Source: Sophora flavescens (taxonomy: Eukaryota > Streptophyta > Magnoliopsida > Fabales > Fabaceae). From it: a DNA stretch of 64,000 nt. The position numbers and the translations under genes are program-made. Shown piece by piece: positions 44,218 through 57,056 of the stretch. The first letter of the stretch is position 1. Every line of letters begins with the position of its first letter. Under the pieces are notes generated by a model. It worked only from the letters and a program-made list of their open reading frames with translations, was not told the origin of the DNA and made no database searches. The stretch is taken from the NCBI GenBank assembly GCA_030762895.1, contig CM061062.1, positions 137,623,104 to 137,687,103 of the forward strand, given 5' to 3'.

Positions 44218-45510
44218 ATGGATAATTATATGCGAAATTATGTTCCTAATGTTTCTTATGAGCAACCATGCATGTATTATCCTGATTTTAGTGAGCCACC
44301 ACCGTGCACATATTATCCTAATTTTACTAGAAGTTATGAGTCTAATAGTGATTGTGGCAGGTTTGGAGTGAATAATCATTTTAGCCAACAAAGTGTAGGA
44401 CAGAGCACCTTGGATGAGATTGCTTCTATGATACAACAAATGGCCGAGAACAATCAACGGATGGCAGTAAGCCAGCAATATCAGCTTGATCCTACACTAG
44501 CCCAACTCAGTCTGGCAGAGATGATACAACAAATAGAAGAGAACAATCAACGGTTGGCACAACAAACTCTTGAATTCCAACAGAGGATGGAGGCTGAATA
44601 CCAGAGGGGAGAAGCTGAATCTCAGAAGTTGGCCATGCAAATTGATCAAATTGTCGCCAACTCGGCTGAAATGCTAACTCCACATCCCCTTGAAGAACAT
44701 AAAGATTCACAGATGGTTATTCTTGAAGATACTTTTGCTGATAATTTTGATAATGTTTCTGTTGATGAACTGTGTGTTGAATCCCCTGATTCTAATTCAT
44801 GTGCTGATTGTTATTGTGATGGCACTGCTTTGTGTATAGACTGTTATGCAGCTTTATTCTGTTCAGGAAACATAGAAAATGAGGATCAGGAGGATCAGGA
44901 GGACATCTGCTTCCCCGTGCCTGAGGATAATGAAGAACCTTTGGAAGTAGATTATTCAAGTAAATCAAATGCATGTGTTGAGAGTAATGGGGTGGATGAA
45001 TTAATTGCTGAATTTCCGGACATTCGGAATTTTACTTGATTCATTTTATTGTGATATATGTACTGACTCTACTAACACTAACCTTTGTGTGGTGTGTGCT
45101 GAAATTTCTGCATGTATAGCGGTGATAACTTTGTTAGTGCAAGTGAATGAAGAAAATGCAGAAGTTGAAGCAGCACCCGATAACCCTGACTAATCTGTTT
45201 GCCACCTCCCACTTGTGGAACCACCGGTGATGGAGTTCCAGCCTTTGGATTTGTCACTGTGGCCATTTCAAGAGGTTGAACCCCACTTCTATTGGGAGGA
45301 CTTTATGGACAAAGTTGAGAAAGCGGTCATCTTTGACCCAAAAGGGAGTGAGAAGTCCGCCGCACTAGAAGGAGTCATCGTAATTGTCAAGTGCTCACCC
45401 CCATATCAAGGCTGCGAGTTAGGGAAGCATGGAACAAGCTTCCGTCCTTTGGCTATCACTTGGGCCTTATGTTACAAGCAATGGGATCCTGGTGGAACTG
45501 CCCCCCAATG
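44218..45510 (+). pseudogene. Nested-element protein, frameshifted copy
   Basis: Same protein as at 57057-58346. The ATG (44218, in the good context CCATGG) opens 273 codons nearly identical to the other copy. A 1-bp insertion at about 45036 then ends the frame at 45039. Several further 1-bp insertions or deletions follow within about 170 bp (near 45122, 45143, 45178-45195, 45213), after which the sequence matches the intact copy again up to its stop at about 45510. Such a cluster of single-base indels in an otherwise near-identical sequence may be sequencing error. Confidence 0.75.
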
Positions 45511-46926
45511 AGTTGCTCTGAACCTTGCTTCTTTTTAATTTTCTTTTCCTTGCTTTATTTCTGTTTTGTTTTCAATAAAGCTCCTGAATAATTTGAGAAG
45601 CTCATGAGTTGTGTCAAGTCTAGTGTTGGCAAGTTTGATGGATTTGATTGATTTTGCATAGATTGATTGCATGATAGTGTTGACTGTTTTCCCCCTAGGA
45701 CTTGAAAATTGAAAAATGATCCCCATATGATTGAAAACTGAACTTTGAGATTTTGTTATGATGACATGATTTATGATAAGTTTGGGGTGATAGGAAGCAC
45801 ACACTAGGGATAGAATCTCTGTCAAACAATTTGCAAATAATGTCCAGGTGAGGTTTTGAGCCTCCAACATGTTTTTGACTGTGAGAAATCACTTTTGATT
45901 GCACTTTCCTGAATTTGCTTGAATCTCTTTATGGTTTGCATGATTATGTGTTTGCTTCAAATGATTTAGGCATTTTCTTTGTAAATAACTACTTAGCCTA
46001 AAATAACCCTTCCTAATGCATGTTCCCTAGTTAGCCCCATTGAGCCTGATTAGCCAGTTAATTCTTGTTGACCTGATGTTATGAGCCTAAAATCTGAAAA
46101 ATCATGTTAACCCGATCTTAGGATTAGGAGAGCATGGAATCTTAGTGAGAAATTGGTTGCAAGAAATTAAGTTTGGGGTGGCTACCAGGTGCAATGTGTT
46201 GTTTGGGATTGAAAAAAAAAGAAAAAAAGAAAAAAGACGAAGAAAAAAAAAGAGAAAGAAAAAGAAAGTGTAAAAATTTTAAATGTAAAAAAAAATGAAA
46301 AAAAAAAGTATTAGAAAATAAGAGGCTGTAGTCACCCAAGGCGAAAAGAAGAATGAGAAAAGGAACTTGAGTGGAATTCTAATGTTTTAAAGTGTAAATA
46401 ATGTTCATGCTCTCTTAGTTCCTAGGGTCTTCAGCCTAGTACCTTTGTATATCCTACCCTTAGCCAGGCCCCATTACAACCCATAAAAGACCTTTTGATG
46501 TTGCTTGCATGTTTTCTGTGGGAACCATTTTGAGATGAAAATCAAATTTATGGGAAGTGCTCTTAAAAGTGAAATTGAGGGAAATGTTAATAGCCTGACA
46601 CAAACTGAGCGATTGAGTGAAACACAAATTTCCCTTGTGAGGAAGGCAGTTGTTTGAATTTGGTGATCTCCCTTTTGTGTGTAACTTGGATCCCCTGCTT
46701 AGATTAATAATTGTTTGAATGATGAAATTCTCAATTGTTTAGAATAAATGAATGTGGGGATTGCTTTGTTTGTAGGGGGGGGGGGGGGGGAACGTTTAAT
46801 TATTTTGATAAATTGCTTGAAATCTGTCATGCAAAGTTGATTGAATCTTTTGAGCTTGCCAGGTCTTGAGTCTTTTTTAAGTTTTAGTTTGCTTGGGGAC
46901 AAGCAAAGTTTAAGTTTGGGGTATTT
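45511..46926 (+). other. 3' non-coding region of nested element, copy 1
   Basis: Contains three purine-rich AAGTTTGGGG tracts (45778-45787, 46169-46178, 46912-46921), an A-rich low-complexity segment (46206-46320) and a poly-G run (about 46777-46790). The last purine tract precedes the 3' LTR and is the likely plus-strand primer. Confidence 0.75.
46888..46907 (+). other. Hairpin with GGGA loop next to the purine tract, nested copy 1
   Basis: TTTGCTTG-GGGA-CAAGCAAA, 8-bp perfect stem, 4 bp before AAGTTTGGGG. Identical stem to the Athila hairpin at 18696 with one loop change. Confidence 0.85.
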
Positions 46927-48234
46927 TGATGAGCCTCTGGTTGACTGGTTTTATAACTAATAAAGACCATGGCTTTGTGCTAATTTTATATCATTTTCAC
47001 CCAAATTAGACTTGATTGTCTTTAAGTAGTATTTTGAGTCTGTAAAGTATTTTTAAGTTAATTTAGTTGATTTAGAGTTAAATAAAACACTTATTCTATT
47101 TTCTGTTTTCAGGTTAATAAAAGGAAATAATTCTGGAGCTTTCGCCCATGAGAAAGGCATTCGCCTCGCGAACCGAAGGTGATCGTGCGGAGAAATTGCA
47201 ACCATTCTGTCTCGCCCCCGAACACTTGACTCGCCTCGCGAGTAATCCAAGCCTGGAAGTCGAGAAAGCATCACGGTTTACCCGTGTGAAAGGTCACGGG
47301 CGTTACAGGTTTGGAATTTGAAGAGTTCGCCACGCGATCCAATCCTCGCCTCGCGAGAGTGAAGCCCAGAAGTCATGACCTTTCCATNCCTCGCCATGCG
47401 AGCCTGCTTCGCCTCGCGAGAATACCAAACGCTGCAAGATTCGCCTCGCGAATGTGTTCTCGCCTCGCGAGAAAGCTGATTCCAGAAAGTTGTATATAAG
47501 TCAGTTTTAGGCAGAACTAAAAGGGGGCTAGCTTTAGGCTAGGAGGCTGGCTAGTTTTAGTCAGAATAGGAGCCAGTAGTTAGTCTTTTATTTTCTCCTT
47601 AGTTTATTGTTTTCCTTTTGTAATGGAGAGCTAGTCTCCTAGATTAATCTACTGGGATTGGTTTCCATTTACATTTGAGGTTCCGTAATTCTGCTTTCAC
47701 TTGTTTTTCTCTTTTCAATACGATGCTATATGTTTCTGTTTGCTTAATTCAGGAATGTATAGTGTTGTATTGATTCATTTCGGTGATGTTATGTTCCTAT
47801 ATATAATCGCGTTTGCTTATTTCGCGTGCGTTCAATCATGTTCGCTTAGTTCATGAGTGCTTCACCCCGTTTGCTTAATTCGGGAATATGGACATATATC
47901 TGTAGTAGTGGTTTCGCTTGTAAATTGTTGCTACAACCGAGAGGGGATTAGATTCTGCTTAGGGCTTGGATTTATATGAACCAATGATAGTGGGAAACCG
48001 AGAACAGTAGGTTAATCGCTTTAGTTTAATTGTCAATCTCTTAAACTGCCTGTTTTTATTGCTTTGTTTTCTTTATTTTATCTCAATCCAAAACCCCCAA
48101 AACTAACTTTTGATTTTATCTTAATAATAACAACACCTACGAGTCCTTGAGAGACGATACTCGAGTTGTCGCTTCCCTATCTACATTATTTTGTAAACGC
48201 TCGTTCTTTTTGGCGCGTGGCGACAGCGCGTTCA
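46927..48234 (+). repeat. 3' LTR of nested element, copy 1
   Basis: 1308 bp. Carries one undetermined base (N at 47387) and several small indels in the dyad cluster relative to the other copies. Confidence 0.92.
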
Positions 48235-51200
48235 GTACTGCAGCTAAATTTCTGCCTCACGCTCCCAAGTAGCATCTCCGGTAACACTATCCCATATGAC
48301 CTTGACCAGGGGATTTGTTTACCATAGAGTTTTTTAATCCTTCTATCTGCAATCTTAGATGGTAAAGCCTCATATTCCAGATTCTCTCTGAGTTGTATTG
48401 ACTCAGGCTCAACGACATGAGAAGGATTAGGGTAATATTTTCTCAACTGGGATACATGGAAGACATCGTGAAGGTTAGAATGGTTAGCCGGTAAGGCCAT
48501 CTGGTAAGCTACTGGACCAATTCGTCGAAGAATCTGAAATGGTCCAATGAATCGGGGAGTGAGCTTTCTAGACTTTATAGCTCTACCAATTCCGGTCTTC
48601 GGAGTGACTCTAAAGTACACGTGATCACCTTCTTGAAACTCTAAGGGCCTCCTCCTCTTGTTAATATAGCTTCTCTGCCAATCCTGCGCTTCCTTCATTC
48701 TTTCTTTGATTTTCCAGACTTGCTCCGTAGTTTGCTGTACCACATCAGGACCCAACACTTGGCTCTCGCCATTCTCATACCAACACAACGGAGTCCTGCA
48801 CTTTCTCCCATACAGAGCCTCATACGGTGCCATCCCAATACTGCTGTGAAAACTGTTGTTGTATGTGATCTCAATCAAAGGTAGGAACTCATCCCAACTG
48901 TCAACATGTTACAACACACAGGCTCTTAAAAGATCCTCCAATGACTGAATTATTCTCTCTGACTGTCAAAACGTCTGAGGATGATAAGCAGAACTCATCC
49001 TCAACTTTGTTCCCAAAACATCGTGTAACTGTCTCCAAAATCTAGATGTAAATCTGGGATCTCGGTCGGAGACAATACTCGACGGCACACCATGCGAACT
49101 CACTACTTCCTTGATGTAGATCCGGGTCAACCTTTCAAGACTAGAACTCTCACCAATAGGTAAGAAGTGAGCACACTTCATCAACCTATCAATGATAACC
49201 TAAATCGCATCAAACCTCTTCGGAGTTCGTCGTAATCCCACCACAAAGTCCATCGCTATGCTATCCCACTTCCACTCTGGGATATCCAAGGACTGCAACA
49301 ACCCGACATGCTTTTGATGCTCTATCTTAGCTTTCTGACATACCAAACATGATAGAACATACTCCGCCACTTCTTTCTTCATCTTTGGCCACCAAAACAT
49401 CTTCTTCAACTCTTGGTACATCTTGGTGGCTCCAGGGTGGAAACGTAGCTTACTTTTATGTGCCTCCTCTAAGATCATCTTCCTAATCTCTAAGTTCTCT
49501 GGCACACATAACTGATCCTTAAACCTTAATACTCCATCTGATCCTCTCCTAAACTCTGAAACCTTACCCTCATCTATACCTCGATTCACATCCACCAAAT
49601 ATTCAACTTGGCCTGCTTAACCTTAAGATCTCTTAAAAACTCACTACTGATGGTGATCATACCTAAGCATATTCTATCCTCAATCAAATCCATACCTAAG
49701 TTCAAATCTCTAAACTGTTCAAGCAACTCCATCTCTTTCACCAACATTGCGGATACGTGCAAGGATTTCCGACTTAGTGCATCCGCCACAACATTAGCCT
49801 TCTCTGATTGGTATTGAAGATCCAACTCATAGCCCTTAATGAATTCCATCCATCTACGTTGCCTCATGTTCAGCTCCTTCTAATCAAACAAATACTTTAA
49901 ACTCTTGTGATCGTTGAACACATTGAACTTAGCTCCATAGAGATAGTGTCGCCATATCTTCAATGCCAACACTATGGCTGCTAACTCTAGATCATGGGTC
50001 GGATAATTCCTTTCATGAACCATCAACTGTCAGGAAGCATAAGCCACAACCCTTCCTCTTGCATCAAAACACAACCCAATCCTTTATATGACGCGTCACA
50101 GTACACGTCAAACTGTCCTAATGGATCTAGTAACATCAACACAGGAGATGTAATCAACTTCTCCTTTAGCTTCTGAAAGCTCTCTTCACACTTCTCTATC
50201 ATAACAAACGTCGTACCTTTTCTCGTTAATTGTGTCATAGGCAACACAATCTTTGAGAAACCCTCGATGAACCTCCTGTAATACCCAGCTAATCCTAGGA
50301 AACTCCTCACCTCACTCACTGACTTAGGCCTCTGCCACTTAATCACGGCCTCTACCTTAACTGGATCAACGACTATCCCTTTCTTGTTGATTGCATGCCC
50401 TAGAAACTGTACTTCCTCTAACCAAAATTCACACTTGGATAGCTTAGCATACAACTTATCTCTCAACACCTGTAACACCACTCTCGGATGCTCCTCGTGT
50501 TTTTCCCGACTACGGGAGTAGATAATAATATCATCTATAAACACCACAACAAACTTGTCAAGGAACAGTCTAAAGATCCTGTTCATGTAATCCATAAACA
50601 CCGCTGGAGCATTAGTTACACCAAAAGGCATAACTAGGTATTGGTAGTGTCCATACCTCGTCCTGAAAGCGGTCTTAGGTATATCTTCCTTCCTCACCCT
50701 AATCTGATGGTATCCTGATCTTAAATCTATCTTGGAAAACACCGAAGCTCCCTTCAACCGATCCATCAGATCATCTATCCTAGGCAACTTATATTTGTAT
50801 TTTATTGTAACTTTATTCAACTACCTATAATCCGTGCCCAATCTAGAACTTCCGTCCTTTTTCTTGACAAAAATACTGGTGCTCCCCAAGGCGAAACACT
50901 CGGTCTGATGAATTCCTTCTTCATCATGTCATCCAGCTGTTTCTTCAACTCTGCCAACTCCATTGGTGACATCCGATAAGGAGCTACTGATATAGGTCTG
51001 GTCCCTGGTATGAGATCTATAGCGAACTCCACCTCCGTCTCTGGTGGCAAACCTGGAACATCAGGAGGGAAAACCATAGGAAACTCTCTCACGATAGGCA
51101 AAGAATCCATACTCGGAGTCTCCTTAGCTTCCAAAGAGAAAAACATCACATACTGCTGAGACTCGTCACTCCTCATAGTTGTTCCTTCATTGGCAGATAC

Positions 51201-51599
51201 TATGCTAGAAGGCTCAAGAAACGATAAGGTCTTTAGTGTATAGTGTAACACTATATGGTTAGCCTAAAGCCAATCCATGCCAAGGATAACGTCTATCTGC
51301 TGCATATGCAAACAGATGAGATCTACCAGAAATGTCCTATTTTCAACAACTATAGGAAACTGTAAGCAAACAAACATAGTGATCAAAGGATCACTGGTAG
51401 GGGTAGATACCGTCAAAGTATATGGTAGCTGGGAAACGGGCTAGTGTAAATGATCCACACACTCATGGGACACAAAAGAATGTGTAGCGCTTGAATCAAA
51501 CAACACAGACGAGAGTCTGCCAGATATTAAACGCATACCTTGAATAAGATCTGCAAATTGAGAGGACTCAGATCCTCTCACTGTAAACACCCTCCCCGT
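48235..51599 (-). pseudogene. pol: Chromovirus pol (protease, RT, RNase H, integrase, chromodomain-like tail), unit 1
   Basis: On the minus strand: protease with 'FDSSATHSFVSHECV' (Gly of the usual DSGA replaced by Ser, near 51510-51465) and 'VILGMDWL'; RT from about 51000 to 50100 with the active site 'FVVVFIDDIIIYSR'; RNase H ('FDVYCDASYKGLGCVL', 'DHKSLKYL', 'NVVADALSRKS'); integrase from about 49550 with 'CLVCQKAK', 'WDSIAMDFVVGL' (first D) and 'IVSDRDPRFTSRFW' (second D); and a GPY-like then chromodomain-like tail ('ALPSKIADRRIKKLYGKQIP'). Stops and shifts occur near 50840-50820 (RT), 50030, 49880, 49198 (TAG in place of Trp), 48967, 48905 and 48246. The final codons lie beyond the nested insertion at 42758-42775. 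Confidence 0.88.
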
Positions 51600-52786
51600 G
51601 GCCTAAGGTCCAGTCGTCTGTCGTCCTGCTGCTAGAACTCGTCTCCCAGCTCCTCCTCTAGAACCACTGGCTCCTCTAGAACTACCGACTCCTCTGCCGG
51701 CAGTTGGCTGCTGTCGTACCGCTCTCTGTCGGCAATCCCTAGGAAAATGACCTTGTTTGCCACAGATGTAGAAACCGGACCCATCATCGTGCAATCTACG
51801 ATGTAATGCGGACCGCCACATCTGAAACAAACCGGGCCCTCTCTGCTGCCGACCCTCTCACGGTAACTTGTCTTTGGTGGTGCGGATGTCCGAGCGCTCT
51901 GTCCGGTCTAATGTATGGTCCTTTCCTCCACCGAGAACCTCTATCACCTCGCCTTTGATGACCTACTGCAGTAGGATCCCCACTCTCTGTTGTTGTCTCG
52001 CTCTCTGCAGCCTGGCTCGGTCCATACTCTCAATGGCACTGCACCTCTCTACAAGCTCGGGAAACTTCGGGATATCCAAGGGCACTATAGCCCTCCTCAA
52101 CTAATGCCGTAAGCACTCCTCGAATCTCCAGGCACATCCAGGTCCTCATCCGGAAACCTCCGGTAGAACTCAGAAAACTGAATCAGGGCTTCGAATCTGG
52201 CCGCGTAATCACCAACAGACCTGTCTCCCTGCTGGAGACTCATGAATTCTCTGTCCTTCTCGCGTCTGACTAACCGCGGAAAGTACTTCTCAAAGAAATA
52301 CTCTCTGAACAACTCACAACTGATCAGTCTGCCCTCAGCCTCCAGCAATGTCCTCTTGCCTCTCCACCAAGACTCAACCCCTCCGGTCATCATGAAGGCG
52401 TCATAGGTCACATTCCTATCATCTCTGCATATCATGATATCAAAGATCTTCTCGAGCTCCTGAATCCACCGCTTTGCTCGCTCTGGATCATAATTTCCAC
52501 CAAACTGTGGTGGCTTACCTTTGATAAAGGTAACGAATCCTGCATCCTCAGCCTCAGCGGCTCTCCTCCTATCCTACCGCTCCTGTAACTCTGCCTCTCT
52601 CTGTACCCTCTGAGCATTCTGCTGCGCCTGCTGCAACAGAACAGATGCTAACTCGCGGATAGTCCGAAGAGTTTTGGCGGACTCTCCTCCACCTCCAATC
52701 CCTGCCTCTGGATGATGAGGCTCATCCTCTACACCCTCTATCGCTCTACCACCACCACGTCTGCCACGTCCTCTGCTTTGAGCCAT
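51600..52786 (-). pseudogene. gag: Chromovirus gag, unit 1
   Basis: The ATG at 52786 (MAQSRGRGRRGGGR) opens an Arg/Gly-rich head. The capsid region follows in pieces ('YDAFMMTGGVESWWRGKRTL', 'EYFFEKYFPRLVRREKDREF', 'GDRSVGDYAARFEAL', about 52410-52190) and the zinc knuckle lies in 'CGKQGHFPRDC' (about 51770-51738). Stops and shifts near 52577, 52440, 52100 and 51840 break it. Confidence 0.85.
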
Positions 52787-53005
52787 GATCCTGTTAAAAG
52801 AAATCATTAGCCCACATCAAGATGACATATAATACTACATAAAACTAGAATATAAATACTATATGCCATAGAGATGTCGCGTCAGACTCACTACCCAACT
52901 TCTAAGCATAGTTGTTATCCGATGTGGATTCAACTAAATAGGCAGTTTACCCTAATCACGGTCATCATAGTCCGTTTTGAAACCAATCGCTTCGATACCA
53001 CCAAA
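52787..53005 (-). other. Leader and primer-binding site of unit 1
   Basis: Minus strand TGGTATCGAAGC (53000-52989), a degenerate form of the initiator-Met primer site, 5 bp inside the LTR end at 53006; about 200 bp of leader to the gag ATG. Confidence 0.65.
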
Positions 53006-55554
53006 TGAGTCGCCCTGACGTCCCATTAAAGAAAACTAAAAATATTAAGACCTAATTTCGTTATTATCGTTAAGCTGATATATTAAAACAGCGGAAAAAA
53101 TAGAAACTTAAAATATACACCACATATATACATACATACATAACATATACACCTCAAGACTTGATACAGTACAGTAGAGGGAATCCCATCAGTCGGATCT
53201 CAAAATGTACAAATTGATAATCAAACAGAAAATAAAAACAACATCCCAAAGAGACAAGACGCACTGGCCATAGACTCGTACTCAACTATGAGGATCCACT
53301 TGTTCGTCCATCAAGCTCCTCCATAGCTGGCTCCCTAGTAGGATCTTCTCATCACGATCACATAAAAAAATATGCAATATAGAGAAGACAGGGATAAGAA
53401 ACCATATAACATCAAATGTGGAAAGGGTTTAGCTACATTTAATTAAATAACAACACACTAAACATCCGTCTCCCAAGTATAAATATATGTAACACAATCA
53501 TCCTCAATCCATATCTAGGATCTTTCCTCTACCCTCCATCATGATGCAATGCAAATGCTGTATGAATAATCTCCTCAGGTATCAGCCATATCCGGATATC
53601 ACAACAATATAATCGACACGTCCCAGAGTCCCCGACGCACACCCTCATCCACGGATGGAGGGTGCCCACGCAAAGCAATGGCACTATAGCTACACAACTC
53701 GGTGCACACCTCTGGACCACAATCTAGGATGCTCATGCAATGCATGAACTATAGCTGCGACTAAAATGAAATCATCTCTGGACGGTCCGCCGTTAGCCTA
53801 TCCCCGGGAATTCCCCTTCCGAGGCATAGACCCCACTCGACCATGTTTCAGGTCCACTTGACCATGTTTCAGGTCCCTCATATCATATACCATGTTTCAG
53901 GTCACCCCCTAGTGCCCTAAGCGCTCATCATAATCTCATAGATAACCTCAAAATAATCTCATCTCATCAATCTCATCCTCATATCACGATAATCATCTCT
54001 GTTAGGCACTGCTATCAAATATCATATGCAATCCCCAATACATACTCATGTCTCAACATAACTTGTAACTTACTCAACCTCTAAGCGCAATCATAACACT
54101 CATCATATCATCACAATCATCATCATGTTATCCAAAATCATCATCATATATCATCATGTCATAATATCATTTCCAAATAATAAATACCAAAATATAATAA
54201 TAATAATGAGTATAAACACTTTCAAAAATAATTACAACACTCATGATATCATACATCAAGTACCAAGTTCAAATCAACCAGTCAAACAGTGATCATCATG
54301 TAATAAAAATAATATATATATGTAGCGTAACGACGATAAACACACAATTTCTATGTCATCATCGGTACCACTAAGTAGTCCCCAATGTGGTATAGACATT
54401 GTCCGTTACTTGCTCTCGTGTAGGGTTTGGGTCGCCCTATGCCATTATCTAATTAAATGTAACTGCGTCGTTTCCAACGTTAATTAGTTTCTTTCCCCCA
54501 CCTGGGAAGTCGTGCGCTAAACGAAACGAGATGAACGAAGCATTTCTCCTTTGACCTCGATTCTGTCCTGTGCAATACGAGGCCCTCAGAGCTTCCAAAA
54601 TTTCACCTAAGCGTCGCATTGCGAAGCACACGTTGCTAAGAGTTCATATTCGAAAACGAAATTGAATTCCGACAAACGAAATGAAAGATACTTCAAGGAA
54701 CATAATGGAACAAGTTTAGACCTAAATGAGGATGATTTACCTTCGGTTTTTGAAGAAACGGAGAAGAGAAGAATGAAGGTATCATCACTACGATCACAAC
54801 CACGTACTCCGATTCGTGACGGGACGAATGAAACTCTCAAACTCTTAGCTAGAAGCTCTTCTCTCCCTAAAACTTCTCTCTCTCTCTCTAAGATTCCCCT
54901 CTCAGTTTCTCAGTTTTCTCTCGACTCATTGCTCTCTGCTCTTTCTTTTATGGCTTAAGTGACTTATGTCACTCAAGCCATTGTATTTTGCTGAAATTCT
55001 CGCTAGCGCTCAAGCGTTGGAAACATAGCGCTCTAGCTTTCCAACGCTTGAGCGTTGGCTTTTCCACGCTCGGCGTTGGAGGGTTGGTGGACCACCGCGC
55101 CATGCAACCAATCGGGAGCTGCCACGTAAGCCCTGATTGACACGTGGCAAGTCAAAGCATGGCCCTTATCTGTTGACTTGGGCGCTGAGCGTGGATACTC
55201 CCACGCTCGAGCGTTGACTTATGGCAAAAAGTCAACTCTTTGAATTCAAGGTCCGTTCGACATCCGATTGCGCTCAAATTTGAGATATAGGCTCATTAGG
55301 ACCAAATAAACAACTTAAAACCATCAAAAAGGCCTAATCTCATCTCTAACCCCAAAATTCCTATTTCACACTCAGACGTCTCAAAAACCTCACCGGGAAA
55401 ACCCTAATTCGGTTCTTATGTTCAAACTCATCCGAAAAAAGCTACGTACTTAACATGCAAAGGTCTCTATGCCTCAAACCACATCTCCCCATATATTTCA
55501 AGCCCTAAACCTGATCCTTCTACTTAAACCACAAATGAAATCACGGATGTTACA
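53006..55554 (-). repeat. Chromovirus LTR, middle copy shared by two units
   Basis: 2549 bp, minus-strand TGTAACATCC at 55554 to GGGCGACTCA at 53006. It carries the same dyad cluster (about 55005-55217) with small deletions. On the plus strand it is followed at 55555 by the same polypurine tract and pol end as the left LTR, which is only possible if another internal region lies to its right. Confidence 0.9.
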
Positions 55555-55621
55555 TTTCTACCCCCCTTAAAAGAAATTTCGTCCTCGGAATTTACATACC
55601 TGAAAACAGATGGGGGTATTT
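55555..55621 (-). pseudogene. pol: Last codons of chromovirus pol and polypurine tract, unit 2
   Basis: Identical in layout and sequence to 42715-42781, including the GTATT left duplication (55616-55620). Confidence 0.75.
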
Positions 55622-56933
55622 TGATGAGCCTCTGGTTGACTGGTTTTATAACTAATAAAGACCATGGCTTTGTGCTAATTTTATATCATTTTCACCCAAA
55701 TTAGACTTGATTGTCTTTAAGTAGTATTTTGAGTCTGTAAAGTATTTTTAAGTTAATTTAGTTGATTTAGAGTTAAATAAAACACTTATTCTATTTTCTG
55801 TTTTCAGGTTAATAAAAGGAAATAATTCTGGAGCTTTCGCCCTGCGAGAAAGGCATTCGCCTCGCGAACCAGAAGGTGACTGTGCCAGAGAAATTGCAAC
55901 CATTCTGTCTCGCCCCGCGAACACTTGACTCGCCTCGCGAGTAATCCAAGCCTGGAAGTCGGAAAGCATCACGGTTTACCCGTGTAAAAGGTCACGGGAG
56001 TTACAGTTTGGAATTTGAAGAGTTCGCCTCGCGAATCCAATCCTCGCCTCGCTAGAGTGAAGCCCAGAAGTCATGACCTATCCATTCCTCGCCACGCGAG
56101 CCTGCTTCGCCTCGCGAGAATACCAAACGCTGCAAGATTCGCCTCGCGAATGTGTTCTCGCCTCGCGAGAAAGCTGATTCCAGAAAGTTGTATATAAGTC
56201 AGTTTTAGGCAGAACTAAAAGGGGACTAGCTTTAGGCTAGGAGACTGGCTAGTTTTAGTCAGAATAGGAGCCAGTAGTTAGTCTTTTATTTTCTCCTTAG
56301 TTTATTGTTTTCCTTTTGTAATGGAGAGCTAGTCTCCTAGATTAATCTACTGGGATTGGTTTCCATTTACATTTGAGGTTCTGTAATTCCTGTTTTCACT
56401 TGCTTTTCTCTTTTCAATACGATGCTATATGTTTCTGTTTGCTTAATTCAGGAATGTATAGTGTTGTATTGATTCATTTCGGTGATGTTATGTTCCTATA
56501 TATAATCGCGTTTGCTTATTTCGCGTGCGTTCAATCATGTTCGCTTAGTTCATGAGTGCTTCACCCCGTTTGCTTAATTCGGGAATAGGGACATATATCT
56601 CAGTAGTGGTTTTCGCTTGTAAATTGTTGCTACAACTGAGAGGGGATTAGATTCTGCTTAGGGCTTGGATTTATATGAACTAATGATAGTGGGAAACCGA
56701 GAACAGTAGGTTAATCGCTTTAGTTTAATTGTCAATCTCTTAAACTGCCTGTTTTTATTGCTTTGTTTTCTTTATTTTATCTCAATCCAAAACCCCCAAA
56801 ACTAACTTTTGATTTTATGTTAATAATAACAACACCTAAGAGTCCTTGAGAGACGATACTCGAGTTGTCGCTTCCCTATCTACATTATTTTGTAAACGCT
56901 CGTTCTTTTTGGCGCGTGGCGACAGCGCGTTCA
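55622..56933 (+). repeat. 5' LTR of nested element, copy 2
   Basis: 1312 bp, nearly identical to the 5' LTR of copy 1. TATA at about 56191. Confidence 0.92.
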
Positions 56934-57056
56934 AAAATTGGCGCCGTTGCCGGGGGCTCTTGTTTGTTGTTATTAGCAGAAAATAAAATTTAAAAAAAAA
57001 AAAAACAACTTTGCTGAATTAGTTTTGTCTGCTTGTCTGGTTGTGAATTTTACCCC

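Larger units (their letters stand above)
42782..48234 (+). mobile_element. Nested non-autonomous LTR retrotransposon, copy 1
   Basis: 5' LTR 42782-44093 and 3' LTR 46927-48234 (about 1310 bp each, TGATGAGCC...GCGTTCA), tRNA-Asp primer-binding site at 44099 and a purine-rich tract before the 3' LTR. It sits in the last codons of chromovirus pol; the target duplication is GTACT (48235-48239) with one mismatch on the left. The internal region encodes a single protein of unknown family and no pol, so it depends on a helper; the primer site and the 3' hairpin/purine module point to an Athila/Tat-type helper. Confidence 0.88.
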
